This document shows, piece after piece, positions 32,855 to 44,324 of a stretch of 61,984 bases of DNA. The stretch's first letter is position 1. Each line of letters starts with the position of its first letter. The notes under the pieces are model-generated. The model saw nothing but the letters and a program-made list of their open reading frames with translations, did not search any database and had not been told where the DNA came from. The stretch covers positions 1 through 61,984 of the forward strand of contig CAUYUJ010014624.1 of NCBI GenBank assembly GCA_963575745.1, in the 5' to 3' direction. Source of the DNA: Prorocentrum cordatum. Its lineage: Eukaryota > Sar > Dinophyceae > Prorocentrales > Prorocentraceae. Made by a program: the position numbers and the translations under genes.

Positions 32855-32975
32855 GCAGGAGGATGGGGAGGAGGAGGAGGAGGAGGAAGAGGAGGAGGAC
32901 GAGGAGGAGGAGGACGAGGAGGAGGAGGAGGAGGAGGACGAGGAGGAGGAGGAGAAGAGAAGAGAATAAGGATAA
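32855..32975. repeat. (GGA)n microsatellite
   Basis: GGA repeats with GGACGA interruptions. Confidence 0.95.
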
Positions 32976-32989
32976 GGAGGAGTAGGCTT

Positions 32990-33195
32990 CTTGCGGTCTT
33001 CTTGGGATTTCTTGGGGGCCTCCTGGGAGCTTCCCGAAAGCTTATTGGCCTCATGGGGCTTCTTGGGGGCCTCTTCGGGCCCCTTGGGCCGTCATAGAGA
33101 ATTCTTGACTGGAGGCCGCCTTGGGGGCCTGTCTAGGCCGTGTTGGTGCCCTCTTGGAGCGGTTCTTACCGTCTTGGAGCCCTCTTAGGATCCAT
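32990..33195 (+). repeat. Family G G-rich repeat block (short)
   Basis: cttcttgggg and cctcttgggg motifs, plus-strand G-rich as in the other blocks. Confidence 0.7.
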
Positions 33196-33720
33196 GTGCG
33201 GGATGACTACGCCCGGAAGGAATACATGCACGCAGATTCACATAAACGTCGACTCCCAGGACATCCGGGACAATACGTGAAATGGGGGGGATGCGACCGT
33301 CCAAAACATGTGGAAAGATATAAAGAATCCTGTCACGTGTTTCTATTCCTGTGTGTCTCCCTTGGCTCCTTCGATTTCAGAGTGCAACGCGAGGTGACCG
33401 AAGACCTTCGCGTCAACGGCCCAGGCGAGCCACTTCATGCCCAGGTCTCGTTCGATCGCTCTCCCCACTCGCCCTTGCCCTTCCCCTCCCCCTCCCCCTT
33501 GTCTCCCTCCTCCCGTCCCTCCTCCCCGTCGTCCCTCCTTTTCTCCTCCCCTCTCTTTCTCCCCTCCATGTTCCCCTCTCGTTCCTCTACCCTCTTCCTC
33601 ATCACCCTCCCTTCTTCATCCTCTACCCTGCATCCTCCCTCGCCCCCTTCTTTCGCTGCTCCTCCCCCTTCCCGTTCTTGCCGTCAGGTCCTACTGCCCC
33701 CCCCCGCCGTGTGCTGGCAG

Positions 33721-33961
33721 GAGATTGCCGAGATGGGGAAAAGCTTGGAGGCCCAGGGAGGCAAGAGCTCCTTCATGCTGAGACTCCAGCCGCATGACCC
33801 CAGCACAAAGAACCAGGAGGGGAGGGCATTCCTTGACCCACAGCGCGAGCGGGAGGAGGACGATGTACGAGGTGGACAAGCAGAAGGAGCAGCAGCATCA
33901 GCAGGGGAGCGCGACGATCAGGACGACGGTCATCCTGCAGGCTTCCCCTTCATGGTCGCAG
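33721..33961 (+). CDS. Internal exon candidate with AG acceptor and GT donor
   Basis: The acceptor cgccgtgtgctggcag ends at 33,720 and the donor is TCGCAG|GTATGC at 33,962. The phase-0 frame reads EIAEMGKSLEAQGGKSSFML, RLQPHDPSTKNQEGRAFLDP, QREREEDDVRGGQAEGAAAS, AGERDDQDDGHPAGFPFMVA. Length 241 nt. Both splice signals are good and no repeat explains the sequence. Family not recognised; the C-terminal half is acidic and probably disordered. Confidence 0.45.
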
Positions 33962-34380
33962 GTATGCGCAGACATGTGCGAATACTAACCCAGATGTTTT
34001 CAGTCGGGCTGACATGACCACGGCCTTCACCAGGCTCCTCGCCCCTCGTTTGCCCAGCCCTTGGTATCTCCTCTAGAGTATTTGAGCAGAAGGGTGGTTT
34101 CTTCCCCTCGTCATGATGCGTTTGTCCTTGCTCATTATCGTGGCCTGCTTCTTATTATTGTGGTTTTTCTCTTTCGGTTTATTATTCTTAGTAGTGTTTA
34201 GTCGTGTTGTTCGTATGATTATTAGTGTTATCATTGTTATTGTCTCTATTCGTTGTGGGATTATTACTCGTACTAGTATTAAGTATTATTTCGATTGCTA
34301 TTGTTCTCATTCTGAATAATAGTATTAGTAGTTTCATTGTTAGCACTACGTTAATGATTCTTCAAAATAATATCACTAGT
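33962..34380. other. T-rich spacer, no gene seen
   Basis: A/T-rich relative to its surroundings. If the preceding exon is real this is intron. Confidence 0.45.
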
Positions 34381-34470
34381 ATTCCTCTTCCTCCTCCTCC
34401 TGCTTCTCCTCCTCCTGCTCCTCCTCCTCCTCCTCTTCCTCCTTCTCCTCCTCCTCCTCCTCCTCCCACC
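34380..34470. repeat. (TCC)n microsatellite
   Basis: TCC/TGC-containing pyrimidine repeats, part of a CT-rich region that extends to 34,880. Confidence 0.9.
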
Positions 34471-35017
34471 CGTGGTCCACCGCCTTCCTTTTGCGCACAT
34501 TTCCGCAGTGTTCTTCTCCACCTTCTCTGCCACCCTCTTCTTTTTTCTTTGCTCTCTCCCTCTGCCTCCTTCGCCTCCCTCCCCCTTTTCCTCCCTCCAG
34601 CCTCCCTTCTCCCCCTTATTCCTCTCCCCTTCATTCCTCCCTCGACGTTCCTCGTCCTCACCCGCCCCCCTCGCTCCCTGCGCTCCCTTCTCCTCCTCCC
34701 TCGCTCCCTCCTCCCCCCCACCCCACCCCCCCTGCTCCCCCCAAAAGGCCCTGGGGCCCCCGAGTGCCCCCCCTCACCCCCCCTGCTCTATGCCGCCCCC
34801 TCCTCCTTCCGCCGCATTCCCGCCCCGTGGGTCCTTGCCTGCTCCCCCTCCTGCTCCTCCTGCTCCTCCTGCTCACCCTCCTGCTCCTCGGTGGGGAGGG
34901 GCAGCCTGCTTAGGATCCAGCTCGTTATTGTAATCGTGCTGCGGGATTGGCGGGGGGGGGTCCTTCAGGCAGTCGGTGACCGTAACCTCCTGCTCCTGCT
35001 CCTCATGCGCCTCCTCC

Positions 35018-35505
35018 ATTATTTCCCCATTCGAAAGAACTCGTCCCTGTCGCACCCCGAGGCCAGTCGGAAGGGCGGGCCTGACGTTTTGCCCGAGACC
35101 TCCTTACCATTTATGGGCCTCGAGTCTCGACGTTGGCAACTGTTTCACACATGAGGGGCGGGTGGTTTTCACAATGTGGTTCTCGCCATAGCACTGCGCA
35201 CATTGGTTTTTGTTGTTTTGATTTTCCATCATGTACAAGTGTATTACACATTGAGGGCGTTATGTTTCAACATGTGGCTTTCGCCTGAGTTCCACGCACA
35301 GCCGTTTTCAAACTTTGTTAGGTTTTCATTGGTTCCCATGGCTCCCGAACCAGAAAGAGTGTGTTTTTTTGTTGGGCCGGCTCAGGATTAGCAGAGTGCA
35401 TCCGTTGATTCGCTGTAATGAAGTCCCAGTAACGCCCGCTGTTCTGGTACGACTGAGGATCGCCAAGACGCAACAGTCAGGTTAACTCGTGGCGTTGAGG
35501 TCTCC
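35018..35505 (+). mobile_element. Tandem-unit retroelement-derived repeat, copy B (short)
   Basis: Head tgtcgcaccccgaggccagt, two degenerate 85-bp-type units (gggcgggtggttttcacaa, cgccatagcactgcgcac), then one 73-bp-type unit with gaggatcgccaagacgcaac and cgtggcgttgag, ending in (TCC)n. It lacks the tail present in A, C and D. Confidence 0.75.
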
Positions 35506-35633
35506 CCCTCCTCTTCCTCCTCCTCCTCCTCCTAAGCTTTTCCTGCTCAGGCCAGGGGGATTGGGGCTCCCTGCCAGGAAGCACCGCAGGCTACTACACC
35601 CGTCCGCCTGCAGCCCCATCGCTCCCGCCCACC

Positions 35634-36345
35634 ATGTGGGCATCCCTTCTCCAGACCGTACTATACAATCCACTCTCTTTTCGTGACACATGGAGAGCGC
35701 ATTATGTGTCCACTCGCCTGAGCTTTGCAGATTTCAAATTTTTGTATGTCACACAGCAGCGTCGACGTGCGGGTGGGACCCCCACGCTGCTGCGCAGCGC
35801 GAAGCGCCTGGTCGTGCAGTTCGGCTGGCAGAAGGGACGATTCACCAACAAGAGCGCAGGCTGCGCCATCATGATTAGACAGAGTGGCTTTCGAGAATCG
35901 CACATTCATCAAGTGCTTGAACCACCTCGAGGCCTCGCGGGCCGAGGTGGTGCGCTTCGCCTCAAGAGCCAGACTTTCGACACATAAGTTCTTGTTGCAT
36001 CTTATCCTTCTCCGCAGAGGCACCAAGTGGATCACTGGAATACGACATGTGCGAAGCTCACGACCTCGTTGCACACAGCGATTCAGCATGCACGTGCGTG
36101 AAGTTTGGTGCTAGGCGGAGCTGGCACAATCTTTGGGTTCGGCTCGCGTAGCGAGCCAAGCGGCACACCGACGATGACAAGGGATGATCTTCACACTGAC
36201 CCCTACGCGGGCAGCTGCGGTAATGGTGTGAGTGCAGCGCTGTGGCGCATGATGAGCATGGAAGGATTGGCAGCCATAAACGCGTTTTGTTTTGCGTTTG
36301 TTCCCCACCCCCAACACGGGTCCCACGTGCTTCGGGGCGGAGGCC
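35634..36345 (+). pseudogene. LINE endonuclease domain, broken by stop codons
   Basis: One frame runs through the whole segment: FGWQKGRFTNKSAGCAIMIR, then the SPP/RAGRGGALRLK-type segment (GLAGRGGALRLKSQTFDT), then VASYPSPQR and SLVLGGAGTIFGFGS. The GG-A at the position of the usual GGD-N catalytic motif suggests loss of the Asp. In-frame stops are TAA 35,985-35,987 and TGA 36,099-36,101. The end (GLAAINAF...) resembles the last part of EN domains. Confidence 0.6.
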
Positions 36346-36411
36346 CACATCACATCCCACCCGGGCCATCTATGGGGATAATGCCTAGCTGCGCAGGCGA
36401 CAGAATCGCGT

Positions 36412-37720
36412 GTGTGTGTGTGTGCGTGTGTGTGTGTGCGATTGCGGCGGGCGAAGAGAGACTTGCAGCGGATGCCAGTTCCTTTCCTCCGTGATCGTTG
36501 CCCGATGCTCTGGGGACTGGGCCATCAGCTACGGACGGCGCCACCGCCCGAGCAGGCCAGGACGAGATGGGATCGAGCATTGATGCGTCAGGCACTGAAG
36601 CTCAGGGGTGCCCCAGAGTTCATCGCCGAGCTGTTGCGCAGATGTGAGTCTAAGACTCCAGCATGGAGACGCTGCCTGCATCATGGTGACCCCTCCCTCT
36701 CCTGCTTTCAGTTCGCGGAAGACTTCAGGGAAGCCGCGCGTCAATAAGTGCCGCAGCGCAGCAGGGCCCCATCGGCGGAACATCGGGCAGAGCGAGATCG
36801 GCTACTGATGAAGTGGAAGCATCTCGGCGTGGTTCCCAGGAAGAAGATCGGCAGATACTTCGGACATGTGGCAGGGAGATCCAGCGTGCGAAACTGCGGC
36901 TGAAAAATCACATGTGGGAAATCTACTCGGCGAAGCTCCGGCGGCCTCGGATCGTGGACATACGAATACAGTGTGGAAGCTTGCTTGCCATCTTGGCGCT
37001 CGCTACCATGGAGCTCGCAGAAGAAAGTTCCAGATCCCGACCTACGCCCCGACGCTGCAAGAATGGCAGGACGCGATGGAGTCGAGCGCAACTGAGGGAG
37101 GTGTCTCAGCGACACGTCTACAGGGACCTGGAGTTCCCCGCGGCGAAGCTTTGGCCATGCGCGAGCTGGACGACCCCGATGGAGAATGGGAAGACTTGCG
37201 TGGACGGCCAGGGGCTGCAGCACGCGACGTTTGGGCACGCGCTCTGGCGCGCTCGAGAAGGCGGCGAGGCGCAGGCACTCACCCCCCCATTCTGCCCGCC
37301 CCCGCCCTCGCCCCCTCGAGACCCGCGGACAGATCCATCTGAGGAAGACCCTCTCGAGCGCCGCCAGCGAGTTCGCGTTCCCTGTCCGCGTCTTGCTGAA
37401 CGACTATTTGCGACCCTAGGACAGATGCGCAATTCGCGCAGAAGACCTTGCCAGTGGCAATGGCCCAAGACGTTTCAGCTGAGCGAAGGCAGCGGTCAGG
37501 GGGGGGCCAAAGTGATGAGTTTCATGCACTGCTACCGCCCTCTTGGCAAGGCCTGGTGCCGCGGCATCTCCGCGCGACGCCAGCGGCCGCGCACCCCCTT
37601 GCATTCGCGCGGGTATGCGGAGCTCGCGTCGTGGCAGAGCGCGTTGCTGGTGTCCGAGCTGCCCTCCTGGGGGTTGAAGATCTTCAACGCTGGGCTTCCA
37701 ACGCTGCCCATGTCACTCTG
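36412..37720 (+). pseudogene. LINE linker region between endonuclease and RT, frameshifted
   Basis: Successive segments in different frames: RTRWDRALMRQALKLRGAPE with FIAELLRRCES, then ASDRGHTNTVWKLACHLGAR and PTYAPTLQEWQDAM, then GQGGAKVMSFMHCYRPLGKA. This succession is typical of EN-RT linkers in this kind of LINE. At least two frameshifts. The (GT)n at 36,412-36,438 is a small microsatellite. Confidence 0.5.
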
Positions 37721-37846
37721 ACTTGCTGGGCTTCCAACGCTGCGGCGCCACGCGGCTAGTGCGATCTGACGTCGCGCGCGCAGTTTCGGATCTCGCGAGC
37801 GAGCGCGGACGGGGAATCCGCCCAGATCCCGTTCAGGAGGAATTTC

Positions 37847-38635
37847 TTGGAGGAGGGGGGTGGTCGCGACTTTGACTGCGTGACGCGGGCATGGCCCCGC
37901 GGGCATGTCCCCGCGAGCTCGCGTCGCGGGCGGGGTCGTGTCCGGGGCCGCGGGCCCATGTTTAACGTGGATGAGGCAAAACGGGCCTTCGGGTTGGGTT
38001 GGGGTGGTTTGGTAGGTAGTCAGAAGAGGAAGCTGGCTTCCCATCTGCGCATCAAGAAAGATATGGGCAACGCCTTCCCCTCGACTGATCGCGACATGCT
38101 CGAGCAGGCGATTGGCGAGGTGCTCCCCGACATGCAGGGCCGGCTCTTCCCCCGTCAGCGACGTGGTGAAGCAGTCGTCGAGATAGAGGCGGGCGACCAG
38201 ACGGGCTTCTTCCAGCCTTCCCACGGCTCAGGTACGGGGGGCGGCAATCCGCGCGAGCTGTTCGCGCGCTCGTTCATCGAGCTCCCAGAGGCCTGGAACC
38301 AGTTCCTCCTGTTGGGCGCTCAGGCAGAGCTCGAGGTCGAGGGCGGAGGCTCGGTTCCGATGGCGGAGGCGGCGACGCTGATTGACTCGCCCATCCACTC
38401 AGAGCAGATTGGCATCTCCCTGCGGGGCTACGCCGACGATGTCTCGCATGCCCTGCCGCTGCCGAACGGGGGCCCCGTCCGCGCAGCGGAGCGGGCAAAA
38501 CTATATGCTCGCAGTTTGTCCGATCGGTTGGAGGAGGTGGGAGGATTTGCTCAGAATGTAGATAGAAATATTATTATTCTTCTAGTATCCATGGGCCCAG
38601 GGGGATGCGCAGCCACGAGGGCCGCCCGCTCTTGA
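37847..38635 (+). pseudogene. LINE reverse transcriptase domain with YADD
   Basis: A 262-residue open frame. RT motif A appears as IKKDMGNAFPSTDRD, with its catalytic Asp followed three residues later by AF. A motif-B-like segment is GSGTGGGNPRELFARSF. Motif C is ISLRGYADDVSHAL with both Asp residues. A following RLEEVGGFAQNVDRN resembles the post-C helix. The catalytic triad is preserved, but the flanking parts of the element are out of frame, so it is not functional as it stands. It may be missing part of fingers motifs 1-2. Confidence 0.65.
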
Positions 38636-38677
38636 TTCGCGCAGTTCCCCGGACAAGCTCGAGCTGAAAAGTGCATC

Positions 38678-39310
38678 TTGGAGGCCTCGAGCATCTGGCG
38701 GGGGGGGGGGGGGGGGGGGGCTGGGGCGGAGGTTAGCCTTCGGGTCGACGCCGCGCGTTCCGCCTGGTCCGAGCTTGGGAGGTTCTGGAATCAGCGCACG
38801 TCCCTGATGCTCAAGCGCATGGCCTTCTTGGGCGCCATCCACAGCGTGGCCTACTCGGGAGACTATTCGCAGCTAGATTCGGCGACCACGGCGTCGCGAA
38901 GGTGGCTCTTCGAGGGGGTGCTGGGCGAGCGGGCCCAGCAGGGGATCGAGTTCGGACGCCGACCGCGAAAGACACGCATAAATGGTTGCGCATTGCAGAC
39001 TCGAGGACTGCGCTCTTGATCAGGCGCCTTGGCTTCTGGCAGCGCCTCGCTTCTCCATCCAGGATGTTCCGCCCAAGTCGCTGCTGCTCTCATCGGCCAC
39101 TTCTTCTCGCTTGGCGAGCCTCCGACGTTCGCCCCCGACGGCTGGGTCAGACGTGGTGCGAAGCAGTGGATCCTGCAGTTCCAGCAGGAAATTAGAATTA
39201 TATGGGTCATGCCTTATGGGCTCGAGTTTCTGGAGAGAGGTTATTCGATTTGGGGCATCTTTACGAATTGCCGCGTCGCGTGCAATTTTAGGAGCTTGAA
39301 GCTCATGGGC
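38678..39310 (+). pseudogene. LINE post-RT (thumb-like) region
   Basis: AARSAWSELGRFWNQRTSLM followed by LKRMAFLGAIHSVAYSGDYS, then in another frame DTHKWLRIADSRTALLIRRL and GFWQRL. This matches the order of the region after YADD in LINE ORFs. A run of about 20 G (38,698-38,718) interrupts the start and is a likely frameshift source. Confidence 0.5.
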
Positions 39311-39489
39311 TTTCGGAAGGCGTGCTGGGGGCACGTTCAAGATGGACCCCCACGACCACCTTCTGCTCATCATGCGATGTGTCCTCCAGAGGTTCCCCCA
39401 GTCCCTGAAGCCCCCCTCAAGAGTGCCACTGTGGCCCCCCGGACGGCATTGGAGATCCCTGTGGCCGCGGATTCAACTCCAGGGCGGCC

Positions 39490-39846
39490 TTGGGCGCGCG
39501 CCAGTGCCATCCTCCGTCGCACATGGTGAGGGTTCCGGTCCATCAGTTCACTGTCTCGAATCAGTGCTGCCACTGCTCTTCCACTTTCTCGTCGGCGGCG
39601 CTGGCCAGAAGACATGCGGTGCAATCGGTGCGACGAAGGCGTTGTTTGACAGACTTCAGTGCGCATGCGCCCCCCTGCGCGTGCCAGATGACCTTCGCTG
39701 TCCGATTTGCGTGGGCCCCGAGTCGGCGCGCGAGGCGTTCGGGGGAAGTGGGGCCGAAGCCGAGCGGGCTCATGGGCCGTATCAGACACAGCAGTAGCTG
39801 CATACCCACATCCGAGAAGCGCATGCACCGCCCGCCCCAGATTTAG
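39490..39846 (+). pseudogene. LINE C-terminal cysteine/histidine motif region
   Basis: SNQCCHCSSTFSSAALARRH in one frame and LRVPDDLRCPICVG in another. Both resemble the Cys-x2-Cys...His zinc-finger-like ends of this LINE class. At least one frameshift separates them. Confidence 0.45.
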
Positions 39847-40680
39847 TGCTGCATGTCGAACCTGGCGGAGCGGGCTCTCGCTACTGGAACAGAGCAGCGG
39901 CGCCGAGACCTCGAAGGGCTGCGAGGATATCGGACTCGGCGCGGAGACCGTTGAGGCCGAGGAGACAGGATACCTGTTCCCCCCAGCGAGGAACGGGCTC
40001 AGCGGCGGCTGCTCCGGGGCCAGGGCAGCCCCAGCATCGCGCTCAGGTCGCGCGGGGCGCTGCCTGCAAATGCTGCGGCCTTCGCGCAGCAGACGTGCGA
40101 GAACTGCAGGCAGCCCCCGCTGAGCCCGCGCAGATGATGATGACCATCCTCTGGCGCATGACTCTCAGGCACGAGCAGGCCATGAATCAGCTGGAAGCCG
40201 CCGTGCGCCGCCGCGCGCAGCTCCCTGCCAACCACGGCGCGCCCCAGTCGATGATGCTCTCAGCACGGTACTACGGGCAGGAGGCCAGAGACTTCGAGAG
40301 GTGAATCTGGCGGCCATCCAGGACGGCGAGACCATCCCCATTCCGCACCCCCACGCGTGGATCGCGCTGATAGGCGCGCTGGTGGTCCAAGGAGACACAA
40401 GGTGGGGCAGGCCAACGCCAGGACGATCAAAGAGTACCAGGCAGAGGCCCCCTTCCAACGGCGCGCTAGCCGATCGGGTCCGACACTGAGCTCCAGGCGA
40501 CACATTCCCATGACACCGTCCAGATATGGATCGAGGCGAAGGTTACGGGCATCGAGGATATACTTGTGGCGGCGCTCGCGCAGCTGGGAGGCGCGCGCAA
40601 ACATGGGACACCGCCGCGCAGTCACAATGCCAGGCTCCTGCAGCTTCATCTCGACGCACAGTGATAAAAAGGTTGCCGGC
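39846..40680 (+). pseudogene. LINE-associated downstream coding remnant
   Basis: AACKCCGLRAADVRELQAAP with MMMTILWRMTLRHEQAMNQL, then HPHAWIALIGALVV and, after frameshifts, TVQIWIEAKVTGIEDILVAA and LAQLGG. The Cys-x2-Cys and HAW-alpha-helical patterns look like a decayed continuation of the same element, or a second ORF. Function uncertain. Confidence 0.35.
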
Positions 40681-40699
40681 TGTTGCGAATTCGAGGGGG

Positions 40700-41420
40700 G
40701 GAACCGCTAGCTCGCGCTGCTTGCATCCTGGGCAGACGCTCAGAGGAAGAGAGTACCGACCTGGCAGGTCCAGCGCTGCGGACGAAGGCCCCGCAGGCAC
40801 GCGCTGCTCACCCTCTGAGCCGTCGCTCGACGAGGGCAGAGAGTGCCGACCTGAGGGGTCCGACTCTGCGCAGGCCGCTACTTTCCCGATGGCGCATACT
40901 CCTCAGAGTCCGATGGCCATGAGTCGGGCCAAGATGACGGTCACTGCTACCCCGGCGGCTTCTACACGATCGCGTCGGCGTGGGTTTCTTCTCATGAAGC
41001 TGCGCCCCCCAAGCGGATTGGTGCAGCGATTTTGTGTTTTCCCGACGCAGAAAATATACGGTTTCCAGGCTTTTAGGTTTTTCATTGTTCCGTTTCTCTT
41101 GCGTCGCCGACCCGTTCCGATATGTGGCATTCGGCGTGCGGCTTGTGCGCTATCTCGCTTCGACGCGTCATTCGAGCGGTGGCGCCTCTGGTCTGTTTCC
41201 ACCTTGTCTCTCTGCTACACTTTTTCTTCAACATTCAGAATCGCGTTCTCGGGTGTCGTTTCAGCTCGCGGTGGCCTCTTCGGGGGTCTTGCGTGCGTCG
41301 CGGGCCGTCTGGAAGCCGTCGTGAGTGTCGCGGGCCGATCATTCGACGACTCGGAGCCCGCTGGGGCCGTCTCGGGCGCCTCTTGGGGCCCTCTTGCATC
41401 GCTTCGGGGCCCGCGTCCAG
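40700..41420. other. Unassigned, with a roughly 105-bp degenerate direct repeat
   Basis: agagagtaccgacctggcagg near 40,748 and agagagtgccgacctgagggg near 40,840 suggest a degenerate direct duplication. No gene called. Confidence 0.4.
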
Positions 41421-41570
41421 GATATTGAACATCTCTGGCCCGACCTGGCCGCGGCACTCTGCGCCAGGGGGCCCCGCTGGGCCGCCCCGCGCGCGCGAAG
41501 TAGAAGTGCCGCGAGCCAGTCGCCGGAGATCTTCGCGCGCCTCTGGCCCGCGGGGCCGGCGAGTCCCCAG
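41420..41570. repeat. Possible family O-like GC-rich segment
   Basis: Contains gcgccagggggccccgc and gccgccccgcgcgcgc, loosely resembling family O. Weak. Confidence 0.3.
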
Positions 41571-41789
41571 TGGAGCATGTCGGCGCGCTGTGTCGCGCGG
41601 ACGAACGGGCGGGCCAATTTCGACGACTCCCCGTCTCTTCCTCTCCTGCTGCTCTTTCCCATTCTTTCCTTTTCCCTCTGCTGCTGCTGGCCTTCCTGCC
41701 GCTGCTGCCGCTCCCCCCTCTTTCTTTTTCATTGCCGTCGCTGATGTTGCGCGGGCGCGCCTGCGCGGCGCGCCGGCGCACTTGGCAGG

Positions 41790-41890
41790 CCCGCGATTCT
41801 GCACCCGCGATTTCGGCGTCGCGATTTCGCCTACGATTTCGGATGCGATTTTGCCGTCGATTTCGGACGCGATTTTGCCGGCGAGCTTCG
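41790..41890. repeat. 12-bp tandem repeat (gatttcggacgc type)
   Basis: About eight units of gcgatttcggcgtc / gattttgccgtc with a 12-bp period. Confidence 0.75.
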
Positions 41891-41989
41891 GCCACGAATC
41901 CGCGCCCCCTTGCAAGGCCCCGCGAAACCGCCCTCGATTTTGAACGCGATTTTTGTTCTTATTGATTTAATTGCACGAAAAATCGCGGT

Positions 41990-43540
41990 TAAAAAATGCG
42001 CCTCCGCGGAAGAGAGGCCAAACAAACATCCAACATTGTTGCCAAAATCGTGCCCAAAATCGCGGTCAAACGGGGGGGGGGGGCAGGGCGCCGCGGAAAG
42101 GCGGCGGCTTGGTCGGGGAGGGGGCCGGGGGCTCCCCCGGGGACCCTCGCTCGGTTGGAGAGAATACCCTCGCGGCGGGCTGCGCTGCCTCTTGCAGCGG
42201 GTTCGCGATTGCGCCGCCGCGCACGCGGCCGGCCGTTGAAGCTTCGAAGCCGACGTTTGCCGTCGGGCCCCTCTTCTCCGCCACCAGCGCAGCCGCGCGC
42301 CGCGGCCCCCGGGGGGGCGCCGGGGCCCGCCGCGGCTGCGGCAGAGTCTGCGCCAGCGGCCCCCGCGCCCGCGGCGGGCCCCGCGAGTGTTACTCCCCAG
42401 AGGCGGAGTTTGCTCAACTTGCGCGGGCATGAGACCCAACCGCCTCCGGCGTCCCGCCAATTCACCACGTGGCGCTCGCGCTCGAGCGTTTCTTCTTCAC
42501 GGGGGGTCTCCAAAGTGGCCCTTTCTTGCGGTCCGTCGGTCCCGCGCCGGCGCGTTCCATCATGCATCAGCTTGGGAGGTGCTTCTCCCGCGCAAGCTAT
42601 CGGCCGCGCGGCCGGGGCAGCCCCTGGCCTTTCCGACGGCTGCGCGCGCGCCGATTCCGCCTGCGATTCGATTGCGGCTCGTGCCCAAATGCGCGCGGGC
42701 GCTATGCCCGACGATTGCGGAATGTAGCATCGTCGCGGCGATGAGTTCCATGGCGGTCACGCGGCGGCCTGGCTCGGGGGCCGCCTTGGTCGCGCCTCCG
42801 CGGCTCGCCCGGCGCGATTCAGTGGCGGGGGCAGGCGGCGCGCGGCGATTCGATGGCGCGCGGGCGTCCCATGATGATTCCCCGCGGTCCAGCTTGAAGA
42901 AAGCCACATGTTGGACATTTTCCCATTTTGACATCGTCGCGGCTCCTCGGGGGGGTTCTGCTTGGCAATTCGTCGGGCGATCGCAGACCGATGTCTCCAG
43001 GGCCCACGGGCGCAATGCCAATTCCACCCTCCTTTCCCACGGCCAAGGCGCGCGGGAGTTCGGCTACTCCTAGACCCCTGTGTACGAGTGGGCCAAATAA
43101 TCTTGCCGCCGCCGCCTCTTCCGGGTCTCTCGCCCCCCCCCTCCCCCGGCCCCTCTCACCAGAGTCTTGCTTGGACTTGAGAAGCGAGGAGGCCGTCCCC
43201 AGGTCCTTGAATTTGTTGCTATTTTTTTCTCCTGGCGGTTCAAGATTCGCTGAGGTGTGTTGCGGCCTGGTTGAAGGCTCGGCCCCCCCCTTCCTTCCAG
43301 TTTTGTCCTCTAGTGTCCCGCCCCACGGCCGTGCCCCGCCTTCGAAGCTTTGGGGCCGCCCAGCCGAGGCGGGGCTGGTGGGCGAGAGCAGAGTGCACCG
43401 AGTGCCGCGCGTGACTTGGATCTTCTGGTCACTGCGCCCTCTTGGAGTGAGTCAGCACGGAAACCTTTTCAACGCTTCGGTTCGTGAGTACCCAGCGCCG
43501 CAGCAGGACTCCGCAGGCGCACTTCTGCAGAGTCATTCGT
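41990..43540. other. GC-rich unique region, coding unresolved
   Basis: Several frames on both strands are open. The best segments are minus-strand MSKWENVQHVAFFKLDRGES (near 42,930) and plus-strand PRVTWIFWSLRPLGVSQHGN (near 43,400) after an acceptor cccttccttccag at 43,301. I cannot establish borders. Confidence 0.3.
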
Positions 43541-44324
43541 TCGCTCGTTCTCCTCCTTCTCTTCCTCCTCCTTCGTTCCATCTCCCCCGCCCCCCGCTCC
43601 CCAAATACGCCCTGGGGTACCTGGGTCCCCCCCCCCCCCTGCTCTGCGCCCGCCCCCCCCCCTCCTTCCGCCGCCCCCCCGCCCCTTGGGCCCTTGCCTG
43701 CCCCCCCTCGCCTGTTCCTCCTGTAGCTCGACCGCGTTGCCTGAGCTCTTCGCCGATGAGCGAGCGGCCTCCCCCGCGCGTGAGCAAGGAGGGCCCCCCG
43801 TGCGGGGGCGGAGGGTGGCCCGTTTTAAAGATGAGGCAGTAGTCTCGTGTGCGGCAGTCCTCTTGCGCGGGTTCGCATATCTTTTCTTCGTGGCTGCATG
43901 TATTTTCCTTCGGGGTAACTCTTCCCTGTCGCGCCCCGGGGCCGGTCGGGAGGGCGGGCCGGGCGTTTTGCCTGGAATCATCGCCCTACCACTTATGAGC
44001 TTGAAGTTTTTAACCTTACAACAATTTCGCACATGGAGGGCGGGTGGTTTTCAAAATGTGGTTCTCGCAATAGCGCCGCGCACGCTCGCTTCAACACCTT
44101 TCACGGAATGGGCGCGGGTGGTTTTCAACGTGCGGTTATCGCTTTAGCGCCGCGTGCATTCGTTTCAAACATTTGCAGCTGTATCATGGTTTGAGGGTTT
44201 TTCCTTGCACTCGAAAGTTTTATTTGCTTGTCATGGTTACCGTGCAAGCAATGGTGTTTTGGAACGACTTGGGATCGCGAGAGCGCTACGGTTGATTCGG
44301 TGCGTTGAATTCTGCATGGCGATA

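Larger units (their letters stand above)
35560..40680 (+). mobile_element. Degenerate non-LTR retrotransposon (LINE) of EN-RT-zinc finger type
   Basis: A roughly 5-kb stretch in which APE-type endonuclease, linker, reverse transcriptase, post-RT and cysteine-motif segments follow in the order of a LINE ORF2, in shifting frames. It begins just after the (TCC)n end of copy B. No poly(A), 3' end or target duplication was identified, so the borders are approximate. Identification rests on motif order, and on resemblance to dinoflagellate LINE proteins as I know them; no database search was possible. Confidence 0.7.

Noticed and set aside
36813-37721. 302-codon frame as a host gene
   Set aside because: Pieces in this and neighbouring frames match the order of a LINE EN-RT linker. 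It is part of a degenerate retroelement.
38698-38718. G homopolymer as a regulatory or quadruplex site
   Set aside because: A lone run of about 20 G inside a decayed LINE is more likely mutational slippage or a sequencing/assembly artefact.
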